DNA from: Rapana venosa
Taxonomy: Eukaryota > Mollusca > Gastropoda > Neogastropoda > Muricidae
DNA: 64,000 nucleotides
Direction of reading: 5' to 3'
NCBI GenBank assembly: GCA_028751875.1
Contig: CM054143.1
Coordinates: forward strand, 70,199,527-70,263,526
This document shows, piece by piece, positions 46,672 to 57,365 of this stretch (positions within the stretch are counted from its first letter, which is position 1; each line of letters starts with the position of its first letter). Under the pieces are notes generated by a model. The model was not told the DNA's origin. It saw only the letters and a list, made by a program, of their open reading frames with translations, and made no database searches. Position numbers and translations under genes: made by a program.

Positions 46672-46950
46672 GTGTGTGTGTTTTTACTATAAAATTTTGT
46701 GTGAAATTGTGGGCGTTTGAGAGTGTGTGAGTGTGTGAGAGAGTGTGTTGTGGTGTGTGTGTGGGTGTGTGTGTGTGTGTGTGTGTGCGTGGTGGTGTGG
46801 TGCGGGGCGTTGTGCTGTGTGTGTGTGAGTCCGTGCTTTTGTTTGTGTGGTTGCGTGCGTGCGCAGCGCATGTGAGTGTTTGTACGTGCGTGCGTGTTTG
46901 TTTTTTGTGTGGGTGTGTGTGTTTGTGCTACGATTCAACTGAGTAACATA
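45591..46950. repeat. Long CA/TG microsatellite cluster (U2)
   Basis: TG at 45600-45682, CA with CG-rich patches at 45996-46285, TG at 46488-46545, 46619-46680 and 46740-46925. Two copies of TTGTGGGCGTTTGAGAG lie at 46574 and 46706, matching one at 62408 in U3. Many Cys/Val or His/Thr frames on both strands are pure repeat translation. Confidence 0.9.
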
Positions 46951-47499
46951 AATGGCAAAGTCACTTGAAGCAAATTACATCAACAGTTAAAAACAACAAC
47001 AAAACAACAACAAAAAACACAACTCTAAGCGGTCATTATATAAACCTAAAAACGGGACTATGTACAAGGAATTCAGCAACCTCAATTAAAAGAATATGAC
47101 CTGACATTAGATTGTGAAAAGTTTCTTCAGAATACTTCAAGTCTCTGCAACGTGTTGGAAGAAACTGGAGCGCTTCAGGACAACTGTGTCACACATGACT
47201 CCAGCTACACTTTTGGCCACAAATACACTTTACGTTTTTACAATATTTCTTTTGATCGCATCAAGTCGAATTCGGCAGATCATACTAGAAATTACTCTTG
47301 CATAAAAGCTAGAATGATTTGACATCAGCTGCCTTGTAAGCCCTATAACAGATCCTATATTGTTCCCAGATACTGAATGGATGTTTTCATGTTTAAGGAA
47401 ATGTGCCCATGATGTTGACTGTAACAAATGGTAAACCTCTTTTACTGAAAGAAGAATGTTTGCTATTTGGGAGTTGTCGATAGTCTGAGCAACATTCTT
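46951..47499 (-). other. Sequence downstream of the I-like LINE RNase H end (U2)
   Basis: The minus-strand frame 47230-47595 runs out of the LINE tail into sequence that differs from the U3 copy. The two diverge at about 47530 and 63095. It could be an alternative 3' end or flanking DNA. Confidence 0.4.
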
Positions 47500-48378
47500 G
47501 GCCGATTTGTCTGATTTGCAGAGAAGTATATCATTGTTTAGGATGCTTTTAAGCGTTACAGATGATTCTAAAAGTAACCGATCTTTCAGTGTCATAGAAA
47601 TGATTTCTTTAATTCTAGGACAACGAGTATGCAGATGTCTGACCCTAATTTGTTTTCCGCATATGCATAGAATGTTCTTGCATATTTTGTGCGAAGAGCA
47701 TTTAAACGGAATCTATATGCCAGGCTTGAGATATTTCTAGAAGCAGACCTAGATGGCTTTGCACAGAAACGCTTAGTGTTTTGCATATCCATCATATTTA
47801 GGCAATTTTGAGTGTAATAACAATTAGAATTTTGCAATTTTTTAATTGCCATATCATAGGAAGTATGCTTTCAAAGTTCATAACCCTCTCGCAAGTCTAA
47901 CAGAATATTGACTATAAGTGATCCTTCAACATTGCGTGCTCCTCGTCGCGCAGCTCTATCGACCCATTCATTAGGAATAATCCCACAGTGGGAAGGAACC
48001 CAGGAAAAGTTAACACTGATGCCTTTCAACCACAATAAATGAATAGCATGTTTGATTTCAGTGATCATTTCTTGTCTAGTATTTTGATTTAAGGAATTTA
48101 ATGCCCACAATACGGATTTAGAATCAAGGCACAGTACAATTTTCAAATCTTTGTGAGGAAGTGGAACAAAATAGTTGAGAGCCATCAATGTTGCCAAAAG
48201 CTCTGCAGTAAAGATAGAAACGCCATTAGTTATATGATATAATTATTTTCTCAATGTTATGGGCTGGAATAAGGAAAGCTGCACCTACCTGTTGGTTATG
48301 GAGGTGTGATCCCCAGTGTCTGTTTTGGGAAAAATGTGTTCACCCTTTGGCGTCGGCGGCAGATGGTTTTCCCTCCCG
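47500..48378 (-). pseudogene. I/Nimb-like LINE, RNase H and C-terminal zinc region (U2), cut by the gap
   Basis: C-terminal part of ORF2. The RNase H core is in 47871-48240: an AELLATLMALN stretch (conserved Glu), LCLDSKSVLWALNSL (Asp), and WVPSHCGIIPNEWVD (His and final Asp). It is followed by a tail with KLQNSNCYYTQN and, in another frame, a Cys/His region before the end. The final Asp absent from the U3 frame is present here. The N-terminal catalytic region runs into the N gap. RNase H would remove element RNA after reverse transcription; I-clade and Nimb elements carry it downstream of RT. At least two frameshifts. Confidence 0.8.
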
Positions 48379-48878
48379 NNNNNNNNNNNNNNNNNNNNNN
48401 NNNNNNNNNNNNNNNNNNNNNNNNNNNNNNNNNNNNNNNNNNNNNNNNNNNNNNNNNNNNNNNNNNNNNNNNNNNNNNNNNNNNNNNNNNNNNNNNNNNN
48501 NNNNNNNNNNNNNNNNNNNNNNNNNNNNNNNNNNNNNNNNNNNNNNNNNNNNNNNNNNNNNNNNNNNNNNNNNNNNNNNNNNNNNNNNNNNNNNNNNNNN
48601 NNNNNNNNNNNNNNNNNNNNNNNNNNNNNNNNNNNNNNNNNNNNNNNNNNNNNNNNNNNNNNNNNNNNNNNNNNNNNNNNNNNNNNNNNNNNNNNNNNNN
48701 NNNNNNNNNNNNNNNNNNNNNNNNNNNNNNNNNNNNNNNNNNNNNNNNNNNNNNNNNNNNNNNNNNNNNNNNNNNNNNNNNNNNNNNNNNNNNNNNNNNN
48801 NNNNNNNNNNNNNNNNNNNNNNNNNNNNNNNNNNNNNNNNNNNNNNNNNNNNNNNNNNNNNNNNNNNNNNNNNNNNNN
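48379..48878. other. Assembly gap, 500 N
   Basis: Exactly 500 undetermined bases, a conventional scaffold gap size, so the real distance is unknown. Long frames reported across it are meaningless. Confidence 0.99.
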
Positions 48879-50154
48879 CATATTCCGCACAGTTATATTG
48901 TTCGGAGCATCATTTTTGGCCAAAGGGTTTTTCAATGATTCAACTTTGTTCGCACCCCAAGATGTGTGTCCACCTCAGGGTTTTGGCTGCGCCCCCTTTG
49001 TCACCAAATACGGTAACATTGCATTACATCATGCTGTTTTCTACAAACCCCCCAAATAGCATATAGGTATTGATTAAAAAAAATAATATTGGGTTTCCTG
49101 CCTAAATGTTCCCCATCGCATCCCCCGCATGGTAACCCAATCAACTTTCACACGTCAAAAATTACTGTCACCAAGTCACACTTTCTATGGAAAGTATTCA
49201 AAACTTTTAAAACAACTTTAAAAAAATGCTCGTATATACATTATTTACAAAATATCTGACGACTTTTTACACAGACACTAGTATGCCCCTCACCAATACC
49301 AGTTACATGGCTGCACAATGCGGGTTTCACAGCCAGGTCGTTCCAGTGGTTGGCGTTTTCTCAGGTAAAAATACTGATTAATTTTGAAAATCGGGTTTTC
49401 GTCATAAATTACTGACCTGACTCAAAAAATGCAACAAACCCAGTAGAGATAACCCCTGGGAAAACGTTTACCCCTTTGATCAAAACTACGGGTAAGCCCA
49501 AATTTATCGTTTTTTTTCGTCGTAATGGATTATGAAAAACCCTTTCACAGCGATCTTTTCCGGGCATATTGATTTATCTGCTCAATTTAAAAAAAAATTT
49601 GGGGGCAAAAAACAAACAAGTAATCTAGATTGGTTTCAGGGGGAGAGTTTGTCCCGCCCATCGCAGCGTGAATTTTGCACTGAGAAAGGCCCTTGGCACG
49701 CCCATGTGTCTGCTTAAACCACCGGAATTTTATCCCATCATTTTCCGACTCATACCTTCTCCTTTTTAATTCTTTCTTTAATCTACTTCAACTGATTAAA
49801 CATTTTATTCTCTTTCGAACTTTTCCCACTTGAGCCAAAATAGCTTCAATTTTCCACATCAGTATAATTCCTCCAAATTGTATTTCCAATCTTTTCGCCA
49901 TTTTTTGCTACAAGAAAGCGTGGGAAAGACAAACCATCACTGGCCAATGTCTTTTGAAGGGGGCGGTGTACTGAATTTGGTGCCCTTCCTTTTTTATTTA
50001 TGCTGACCTAGTGGAAAGTTCATTTCATGGGGGTGACAGGTAGAGCTTAGTGCGGTGAAAAAACCCCCCAGGCTGAAATGACGTCCCGGGGGGCTGCGGG
50101 GGGTATAAATAGAGCGGGGAGCGGCGGTAACGGCGGGTAAAAATGGGGGGGTTA
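48879..50154. other. Single-copy sequence after the gap; promoter-like site near 50079-50111
   Basis: No paralogue in the window and no convincing frame. G and C homopolymers are again frequent near 49000-49130 and 50060-50160. Confidence 0.5.
50079..50111 (+). promoter_or_regulatory. Possible core promoter: CRE-like site and TATA box
   Basis: TGACGTCC (50079-50086, one mismatch to the cAMP-response palindrome) lies 17 bases before TATAAATA (50104-50111) in a GC-rich setting (GAGCGGGGAGCGGCGG follows). No transcript start or downstream gene can be assigned, and GC-rich consensus errors surround it. Confidence 0.25.
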
Positions 50155-50613
50155 AAAAAATGTTATGAAACATTAGTTTTTTTTCAAAACATGCTTAGAA
50201 AAAAAACAAAAAACTTTTAAATTTATATTTAATACCCAAACAATGAAAATCCCTTTTTAATGATTAAACACTTTTCAGTTTTCATATTTTTGATATATCA
50301 TTCTGAGAACCACTTTACAATGCCCAATTACAGGTGTAAAGGAAGACAGTTCATGCCGGATGGGGGAGCTCAGGGTCCCCACTAAAATTTTGGGAAACCC
50401 CTTTATTTAGAAATAGGGGGGTAAATTTGTGTACTGCTAAGGACACTGAGGGGTGCAGAAGCGCAAGAAGCCAAATCACTTGAAACAGCCAAAGCCACTC
50501 AACCTACTAATGATGAAACACACATTTGAAGGAGAAAAGACCACAAAAGCAAAAATTTATTCCAGTCTTTTTATAATTTTTCTCTGTAGGAAGTTGAAGC
50601 CAGCTTTGATGTC
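50155..50613. repeat. Block U3 start, segment T upstream part
   Basis: Starts matching U1 at 22170 (GAAACATTAGTTT, then ACATGCTTAGAAAA). It has about 220 extra bases (50215-50435) not present in U1, then resumes at GGTGCAGAAGCGCAAGAAGC. Confidence 0.55.
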
Positions 50614-50823
50614 TTATTTGTAATTTTTCCCCACTGTTGTGTACAAGGCTGCCTCTTCCACAGAATTTCCTGTCAGTTGCTCCCACCACTGGTACATATC
50701 ATTATGTGTTTTCCTATGCCTGTTTTCAAAAGCAATAACAGCTTTCAAAAGTCCACATGAAGGGGATGCATAAGTCTCCAGATGATGTCCATGTTGGCTG
50801 GTTACAACATTTTCACACAACAA
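50614..50823 (-). CDS. Exon-like open frame ending in a stop, unidentified
   Basis: The minus-strand frame contains KAVIAFENRHRKTHNDMYQW, then QLTGNSVEEAALYTTVGKNY, and ends at TAA (50616-50614). The U1 copy retains parts of the sequence but has several indels. Unknown protein; it could be the C-terminus of a transposase or host gene. Confidence 0.3.
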   Translation of the reverse strand: MLCENVVTSQHGHHLETYASPSCGLLKAVIAFENRHRKTHNDMYQWWEQLTGNSVEEAALYTTVGKNYK

Positions 50824-50845
50824 TCCTTAAATGGACACAGCTGTC

Positions 50846-50980
50846 CTATATGAACTGGCTTGGACAAAAATGTCTTTCTATTGGTGTCTCCTGTAGTACA
50901 TTTTCTTTCAGCTTAGTCAGAAGACCCTGCAACCCTGGAAGCTCAGTATACAATTGAGTTGACAGAGAAATGTGGCTGTT
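50846..50980 (-). CDS. Exon-like open frame, unidentified
   Basis: Minus strand, open for 44 codons up to TAG at 50848-50846. It reads TELPGLQGLLTKLKENVLQE, then TPIERHFCPSQF. U1 has the same sequence interrupted by the 58-nt C tract and other indels. No Met; may be an exon. It lies about 20 bases upstream, in the minus sense, of the frame at 50614-50823 in a different phase, so the two may belong together with a sequence error between them. Confidence 0.3.
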   Translation of the reverse strand, partial: NSHISLSTQLYTELPGLQGLLTKLKENVLQETPIERHFCPSQFI

Positions 50981-52615
50981 TCATCACATGTCTTCTCACC
51001 TTCTTGCTTTAGTACCAATAACTGAATCAGCAGATGTTTGCAAATCTCTGCAATGCACCTTTGGATGACAACTGTTTAGAGTTGCCAGAAAAATAGACCC
51101 CAGCTTGTTTAGTTAATTTCCATTTCTATGTCAGCATTTAAAGAAATGAAAAACTAAAATAAACTGTTATGCATAGACAAAGAAAATAAGAGGGGAGATA
51201 CACAATGACACACATAAGAAATCCAACAGTCTTCATTCCATTGGTGCTAGAACTGCTGGTAATGACTCCAGTACAAATGTGTCAGATTGATAAAGGTTAT
51301 AAATTAAAGAATTCATTACCTGAAGCACAATCTGTGATAGCTTCTTTTATTATAACACACACACACAAAAACTGGATGTGTGTGTGTGTGTGAGTGTGAG
51401 TATGTGTGTGTGTGTGCTGTATGTGTTGTGTTTAAGCTAGCACTGGCACCCAATCAACCCCAAAATAATGGAAAAGGAAATTAATGGGGGGAAAGAATTC
51501 CGCGCTAAGGCTTGATAGAACACTGTACTATGTATTGTGTTGGTAATAATTAATACAAAAGATAATAATCAGCTCACTATTGAGTATTACTGCACTGACA
51601 TGTAACTCAACCTTGTATTGTTGCTGGAGAAGAAACTCATGCTATCACATTAATTTCTGGAAAGAATGCGTAACTCAAAAATCCCACGGCACAACTAAAC
51701 AAAGAAAATAAACTAAACTCCACTTTCATTTCACCATAAATGATAACTAAAGTGTGTATTAGTCAAAACAAACACAAAAAAACGGACGAACATTTGCTAA
51801 ACAAAATCACCGGTCACGAACGATCTTGGATTTATCTTCTTCTTGGGATTAGCTTGTCATTCAGCAAATCGTTAAAATACAATCGCTCAATTTCACCATG
51901 TAACCCTTTATCAAAAAAAATCATTGAAATAGAGAAAGTTCAAAACTATCTATTTGCAATCATCGTAACTTTGTAAAGTGATTTTGTGGAAATATCTGAC
52001 GAATTCGGGCATGCTTTCTTCTTTCCAGTTTGCACATGTCGGAAGATCGACAACGATCGTAATAGCCCTTTGCAAAGTCTTCGTTTTCAATGATCGCATG
52101 ACTAATTATGCAAACCACGCGATCCTTGTATAAATAAACTGTTATATCAATGATTTATATTGAAACATTTATGAAATTTACCCTGTAAATCGAAAAAATT
52201 CGTCGATCCTTGACAAGATGGGTTGGCGATGTCCGTTCGTCCTTGCCCTTGCGTTAACGAACTTTCCGCAGTTTGAACACTTCGCTTTTATTGGTTTGCG
52301 GGTGAACGACAGTCCATGAATACATTAACCCATTCCCAAATTAGTACAAATAGGTCGTCTAGTTTGATTTTCACCTTGAGTATTGGCTATTTTAAGCTAC
52401 AGGTTCTTCGGAGTTCGCCGTCAGAGATCGTGTACCGCCAAAAGTCCCGTTTTTTCGTGAAAATTAGCCAGATATGAAAAAACCTTCACCCATCTTGGTA
52501 TTCTACAATAAAATCTGAACACAATGATACCAAATATAGTGACAATAGTTGTCTGTCGCGAATACGCATCGGATTCAAAGTGGTCATGTCTCTTTGAAGA
52601 TTTGTCCATGTGCAC
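50981..52615. repeat. U3 spacer, CA/TG microsatellite and CpG-bearing promoter-like segment
   Basis: CA then TG runs at 51354-51425, the block shared with 23480 and 31455 from 51540, and CpG-containing sequence from 51990 to 52460. The overlapping minus-strand frames at 52421-52654 and 52486-52848 have no motif and cover the same bases in different phases. Confidence 0.5.
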
Positions 52616-52619
52616 GAAA

Positions 52620-52775
52620 ATGGCGGCTGCGCAGCGTTTTTTAGTGGAACGCACACCTCATTCAAACGCTTTGCGTATTGACGATACACAAGCCACAGAA
52701 ATAAAAATGCACTCAATGAAAAGAAGAAAGATTGAACTTTTTTTTCCCGGATATACAGTGTTTTTTGATCAGTAA
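52620..52775 (+). CDS. Possible first coding exon, MAAAQRFLVERTP start (U3)
   Basis: ATG at 52620-52622 in CGAAAATGGCGGC, a good eukaryotic start context that also contains a YY1-like motif. The frame reads MAAAQRFLVERTPHSNALRI, then DDTQATEIK; beyond about 52700 homopolymer A differences among the copies make the phase uncertain. U2 has an inserted TAG after the third codon, and U1 lacks the ATG. The CpG-bearing stretch upstream suits a promoter. Unknown protein; could be noncoding. Confidence 0.3.
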   Translation: MAAAQRFLVERTPHSNALRIDDTQATEIKMHSMKRRKIELFFPGYTVFFDQ

Positions 52776-53227
52776 AAGAGACGCGGAGTAATAAGGAAGT
52801 GAAAAGACTGAAAATTTGCCACTTTTCAGCAGTGATGACAGAATTCACCGGGGGCTGCCGCTACCTAGTACATTGTGTTTAAGTTTTCTTTGATATTTGT
52901 ATTCATGAAGAAACTGGGGTGCACAGTGGGTCAAATTTGCCTGTGCTTTCAGCTACGCTTTCCCAGCTAGTGATGGCCGTGGTCCTACCTAATGTCAGTC
53001 ACACACTTCTGGGCCAGAACCAAATTAACATGGAAAAAAAATCATGCATACATTATCAGGTTTTCTGCTGTTATGATGTCCACACAGATGATGTAAAATG
53101 CAATAAAATTTCCCCAGACTGAAGAAATACATGGATTCAATGACACTGTACAAAAGTGAGGAAAAAACACGGATTCAATGACACTGCACAATCCATCTCC
53201 ACAGGGACAGCCCTTCTTTCCACTTAC
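52776..53227. other. U3 spacer with two 37-bp minisatellite units
   Basis: Colinear with U1 and U2. Two minisatellite units (about 53122-53190) against four in U2. Confidence 0.6.
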
Positions 53228-53414
53228 TGGTGCAGTGACCCTGGTCCTCCTCCATCCATGAAGCAGCAGCAGCAGGGGGAGGGAACTGTTCAGGAGATGG
53301 GCAGCACACGCTGAGGGCCCAGGCTGAGGTCAAGGTCAGGGGTCTGGTGGCTTCTTCTTCCTTGACACTGGCAAGGCTGGGGAGACATGGTAGTGGATCC
53401 CTGATGTCACTGAC
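53228..53414 (-). CDS. Exon-like ORF with canonical splice sites (U3 copy, fully open)
   Basis: 187 bases between an acceptor ending TTTCTGTGAACAG and a GTAAGTG donor, open in one frame from end to end: VSDIRDPLPCLPSLASVKEE, then TRPLTLTSAWALSVCCPSPE and AAAASWMEED. U1 reads a different phase in the middle because of one C fewer at a CCCC run, giving PDPDLDLSLGP. The two alternatives cannot both be right; a transcript would decide. Ala repeats come from a GCA/GCT-rich stretch. Protein not recognised. Confidence 0.45.
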
Positions 53415-54695
53415 CTGTTCACAGAAAACAACACACAGTCACCACTGACAGCAGCAGGACACACATCACCAGCAGGAATGACAATGAGGCGGGACAGGGC
53501 AGGAAAGCCTAGGGGTCATAGCGCTGCACTCCTGATCTGACGGCCCAGGATCAAGCCACCACAGAGGTGCCCGTTTTACTTTTTCAGTTTTAGGGGATTT
53601 TACCCTGGAGTGGAGTTCACATCAGTACTGACTCCACTCCCCTAAAAGTCCTTTAGACGAGACTATAAAACAAGGCCCCACGTGCAAACACACGCAGAAC
53701 ATCTTGTGCTCACATTATAAACACAGGGGTGATTTTAAAAAGTAATCCAAATACTGGTTTTCTTCTTTTTACCATAGCCAGTGTTTGCCAAATAATAATG
53801 CTTCATACAATCATAGCAAAGAAAGATGTCTTAGTAGTTAGGCCATAACAGTATAAGTGAATACCCGAAGCATGCAAAGCTACATGATACAATAGACAGA
53901 GCCAAGTATGAAGTAACCAACCTTTCAGACTCAACATTTAATTAATACTTAGGAATATTACAGTGGATGTCAAGTCTAAGGAAGAGGTGTGACCCCTTCC
54001 CCTCCTAAAAAGCAGGGGTCAGGGGGCTGTGCCCTCTGAAGCTGAAGCATTTTCTTCAAATCTAGACAAACTGTCTCTGGAAATGAAAACAATACCTAAA
54101 ATCCTTTTTACTGCCTGAAAACATCCACAGTCAAAGTCTTTCAAAATGTGTGGGATTGTCAGCATGTGTGTTGTGCCTGAAGAATTTTTCCCCATTAACC
54201 CTTAGCCTGCCAAGGATTTTGGCTTATAAATAAATATAGGAAAATCCTATTTGCCAGGGAACTTTCGTAACAAATGGGCGACTGTTGAAAAAAAATATTA
54301 ATGTGAATTTAAATTCTGAACTAATGTACCCATGAAAAGTATATTCTCTTAAACTTAAAAGGAAAAATGAACAATGTCGATAAAAATCTGTAATAGGTAT
54401 CATATATCATTAGTATGCTTTAAGAAAGTTTTATACCTATACTACAAATATAAAGAATTACTTTCGCAAAGTCAGGACACACGACCAACATTCTGGAAAA
54501 AGAGCCTCGTGGGCAGTGGTAGGAGACTGGTTTATCTGGCATTCCAGAACAAGCAAATGCTGCAAGTAAAGGTTATTATATAATACAGTATAGCCATACA
54601 GGTTCATATCAAACCTCTCTGTATAAAATTCAAAGACTTTTTCAGATACTTTACATAATGAAACAATCCTCTCCTCCACAGCTACGCAGGCCAAC
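53415..54695. other. U3 spacer; lacks both the SINE and the 5.7-kb segment
   Basis: The uninserted SINE site reads GTGAATACCCGAAGCATGC near 53858. At 54200-54205 CCTTAG joins the sequences that in U2 lie at 34250 and 39972. Confidence 0.65.
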
Positions 54696-54862
54696 ACCAC
54701 CACACACACACACAGACCCACACACACACACAGCAGCATGGTGGCACACACAACCGCATGCACATACACACATTCACTCGCTCACAGACTCTCTCGCTTA
54801 CTAGTACACACACAGTACACTCACACACACACACCACACACACATACACACACACAGCAAAT
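54696..54862. repeat. CA microsatellite cluster (U3)
   Basis: CA runs with CAGCAGCATGGTGG and AGTACA interruptions; paralogue of 40446-40680 with a different internal order. Confidence 0.9.
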
Positions 54863-55828
54863 GCACTGCTTACTCCATATTCATCCGTGAGACAGAGAAT
54901 ACTTATAATAGTTAATACCAAACATTAACATGACATAAGCTATTAATTGCCAAATTGTGTTTAAGGTGAAATCAATGATAGAGAACAGCATATTAGCTTC
55001 AATTATACAATTAATGTGATATTTACTGCCTAGAACCACACCTCCAAAAATGTTATGGTCATGCGTAGATCTTTCTAGTTTTATAGTGAGAAACTTGATT
55101 AATTTCACTAAGTTCGGGTTTTAAATAATGATATGAGTTTTAACTTAACGTCTTCAGTTTTCACTTTAAAAACCAACAACAACAGCACTTCATAACAAAA
55201 CCCCATCCCCCATCTACTCAGAAAAGGGAGCAAGACCATTTTTTATTTGTTACAACTGTTTTACTGGTCATGTCTAGTAAATCCACACTCCCCAAAAAAA
55301 TACTACCACTTAATCAAATCGACCACATGTACTTACTGGGGTAAGCAAAAAAAATTTCTGAAAAGATGAACAAATGCGAAAAAAAACAAATGTGAAAACA
55401 ACCCCGTTAGTATTTTCCGCCATTTGAAATCGAGAATGTAAACAGAGTTGCGATTGGCGAAGTAAAGCACCAAAAGTCAAAAACCTTTTTGGGGTTTTTT
55501 TTTTTTGATTTTCGATTTCCACCAGATTTTCCAAAGTCTGTAGTTATTTTCTAGCTTTTAATGATGAAATTTTACTGGCTTTTTTTATTATATTTATCTT
55601 ATTCGAGGTTTGAAACCTGTCTTTACTTCTTAGCAATTATTTCTAGATTTGGAAGTTGGAGAAAGGGTGGTAGGATGGTGATAATGAAAAATACACTTTT
55701 TTTTATTTCGAGGATTGAAAAGCACTCATGGTTTTTTTTTACATCCATTCCCGCCCTAGGATACATCTTAATAATAACCCAATACTTACACCTCCACACA
55801 GTAGAAAAAAAGGGGAAATAACCCTTTT
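54863..55828. other. U3 spacer with a possible minus-strand ATG
   Basis: On the minus strand TTCAAATGGCGGAAAATACT places an ATG at 55423-55421 and opens MAENTNGVVFTFV. U2 has an extra G that breaks the frame. No further support. Confidence 0.35.
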
Positions 55829-56095
55829 AACCCCCCCCCCCCCCCCAAAAAAAAAAAAACAACAACCAACACAACAAAAACCCCCCAAAACAACCCCCAA
55901 ACAAAAAAAAAAAACCCCCAAAAGACAACCCCCCCCCCCAAAAAAAAAAAAAAACCCAACCAAAACAAACAAAATAAAAAAAAAAACAAAAAAAACAAAA
56001 AAAAAAAAAAAAAGAAAAAAGATAAAAAAAAACAACAAAAAAATAGCAACAAAACCAAAAAAAAAACAAAAACCCAAAACTTAAAAGTCTACAAA
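55829..56095. repeat. Block composed almost only of A and C (U3)
   Basis: Paralogue of 41801-42080. It has the same succession: a long C run of about 18, an A run, mixed A/C, AAAAGACAACCCC-type sequence with a second long C run, then an A-rich end. Confidence 0.8.
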
Positions 56096-56914
56096 TAAAC
56101 ATTGTCAAATGAAATACTTGTTACATAAAACAATAAATATTGAAAGGGGCATTCATTAAAACTAAGTACACCCGACAAGCCCAATAAAGTATAAAAATAA
56201 AAGTAGAATCCTTAATAATAATAATAATAATAATAAAAAATGTATGGAATTTACATGATACACAAACTATAAGCAAAGAAAAAAAGGTAAGGAGAGAGGA
56301 GACGACGGGGGAGAGAAGACAAGAGAGGGGACAGAGAGAGAGAGAGAGGAGGTGTGTGGTGTGTGTGTTTGGTGTGGTGTGGTGTGGTGTGGTGTGTGTT
56401 GGTGGTTTCACAGAAAATATCAAAAGATAATTCCAAAACAGTACACCCCACCATCATGGGGGAAGGGAGGGCTGGGGGGGGGGGGGAGGAGATACCAGGG
56501 GAACATGACCAGATCTGGAGTGATTATTCGAAAAAAAAAACAATAATCATCAGTTTTAACAGTTGGTTTTACTGTTGATTTTCCATTCACCTGAGAAGCC
56601 AGAATAGAAGGAAAATTTGCTAGGTAAAATATAAAAAAAATGAAGCGAACACAGTTTTTTTTCATTACTTTTTTAACTTTTTTCCTCAACGTGTGCGGGG
56701 GAAGGGGGTCCTAGCAGAATTGGGGGTTTTTTCAATCAAAAAATTTTTGTTGGTGTAATTGTGTGTTTTGTTGTGTGTGTGTGTGTGGGGGTGGTGTGGT
56801 GCGTGGTTGTATGTATGTGTGTGTGGTGGTGTGTGTGTGTGTGTGTGTTTTTTACTTTTGTTTGAAATATCTATTACTTAACGGCTGCATGTGAAAGACT
56901 GGAGAATGAAACCC
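56096..56914. repeat. U3 tract with ATA repeats, AG-rich and TG microsatellites
   Basis: (TAA)n at 56213-56237, GAGA runs at 56334-56349, TG at 56351-56405 and 56770-56850. A 13-nt G run lies near 56475. No gene. Confidence 0.75.
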
Positions 56915-57015
56915 CTTTGATTTGTTTTTGCAAGATATAGGGCTGTAAAATTTTTCCTATGTAGTATCATTATTAATTATATTTTTATTTTATCATTATT
57001 ATTATTTATGTATAT
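56915..57015 (+). mobile_element. CR1-like LINE 3' end fragment with ATT tail (U3)
   Basis: CCCCTTTGATTTGTTTTTGC, AAGATATAGGGCTG and then ATT-rich tail correspond to the LINE terminus at 12040-12085. Confidence 0.6.
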
Positions 57016-57365
57016 ACAATAAAAAGAAAAATTACATAGGGTTATTTTTAGGGTTATTATTATTACCTATTATATGTGTGTGTGTGTGTGTGGTGTGTGT
57101 GTGTGGTGTTGTGTGTTGTGTGTGTGTGTTGTGTGGGTAGTGTGTGTAAATTGAGAAAAAAGAGTGAGGAAAAACAAGTGCGGTAACCGTTACAACTTCA
57201 TTCTCATCAAAAAAAATAAATTTAGCCCAAAAATTTTCGAAGAAAAAAAAAAAAAAGGTCACTACGGGAAAAACTTTGAGGCAGCATTGGGGGAAATGAG
57301 TAAGGCCCAGCCTTTCCCCTACCTGCCCCTTTCACACACAGTGTGTGTGGTGTGTGTGTGTGTGT
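57016..57365. repeat. TG microsatellites (U3)
   Basis: TG runs at 57075-57150 and 57341-57370 with interruptions; the intervening 57160-57335 is colinear with 43435-43600 (GTTACAACTTCATTCTCATC). Confidence 0.8.

Noticed and set aside
48254..49066. Frames of 210-270 codons across 48379-48878
   Set aside because: Most residues are undetermined because they span the N gap.
52486..52848. 120-codon minus-strand frame
   Set aside because: Overlaps a different-phase minus frame and the plus-strand start exon; no motif and no conservation in U1/U2.
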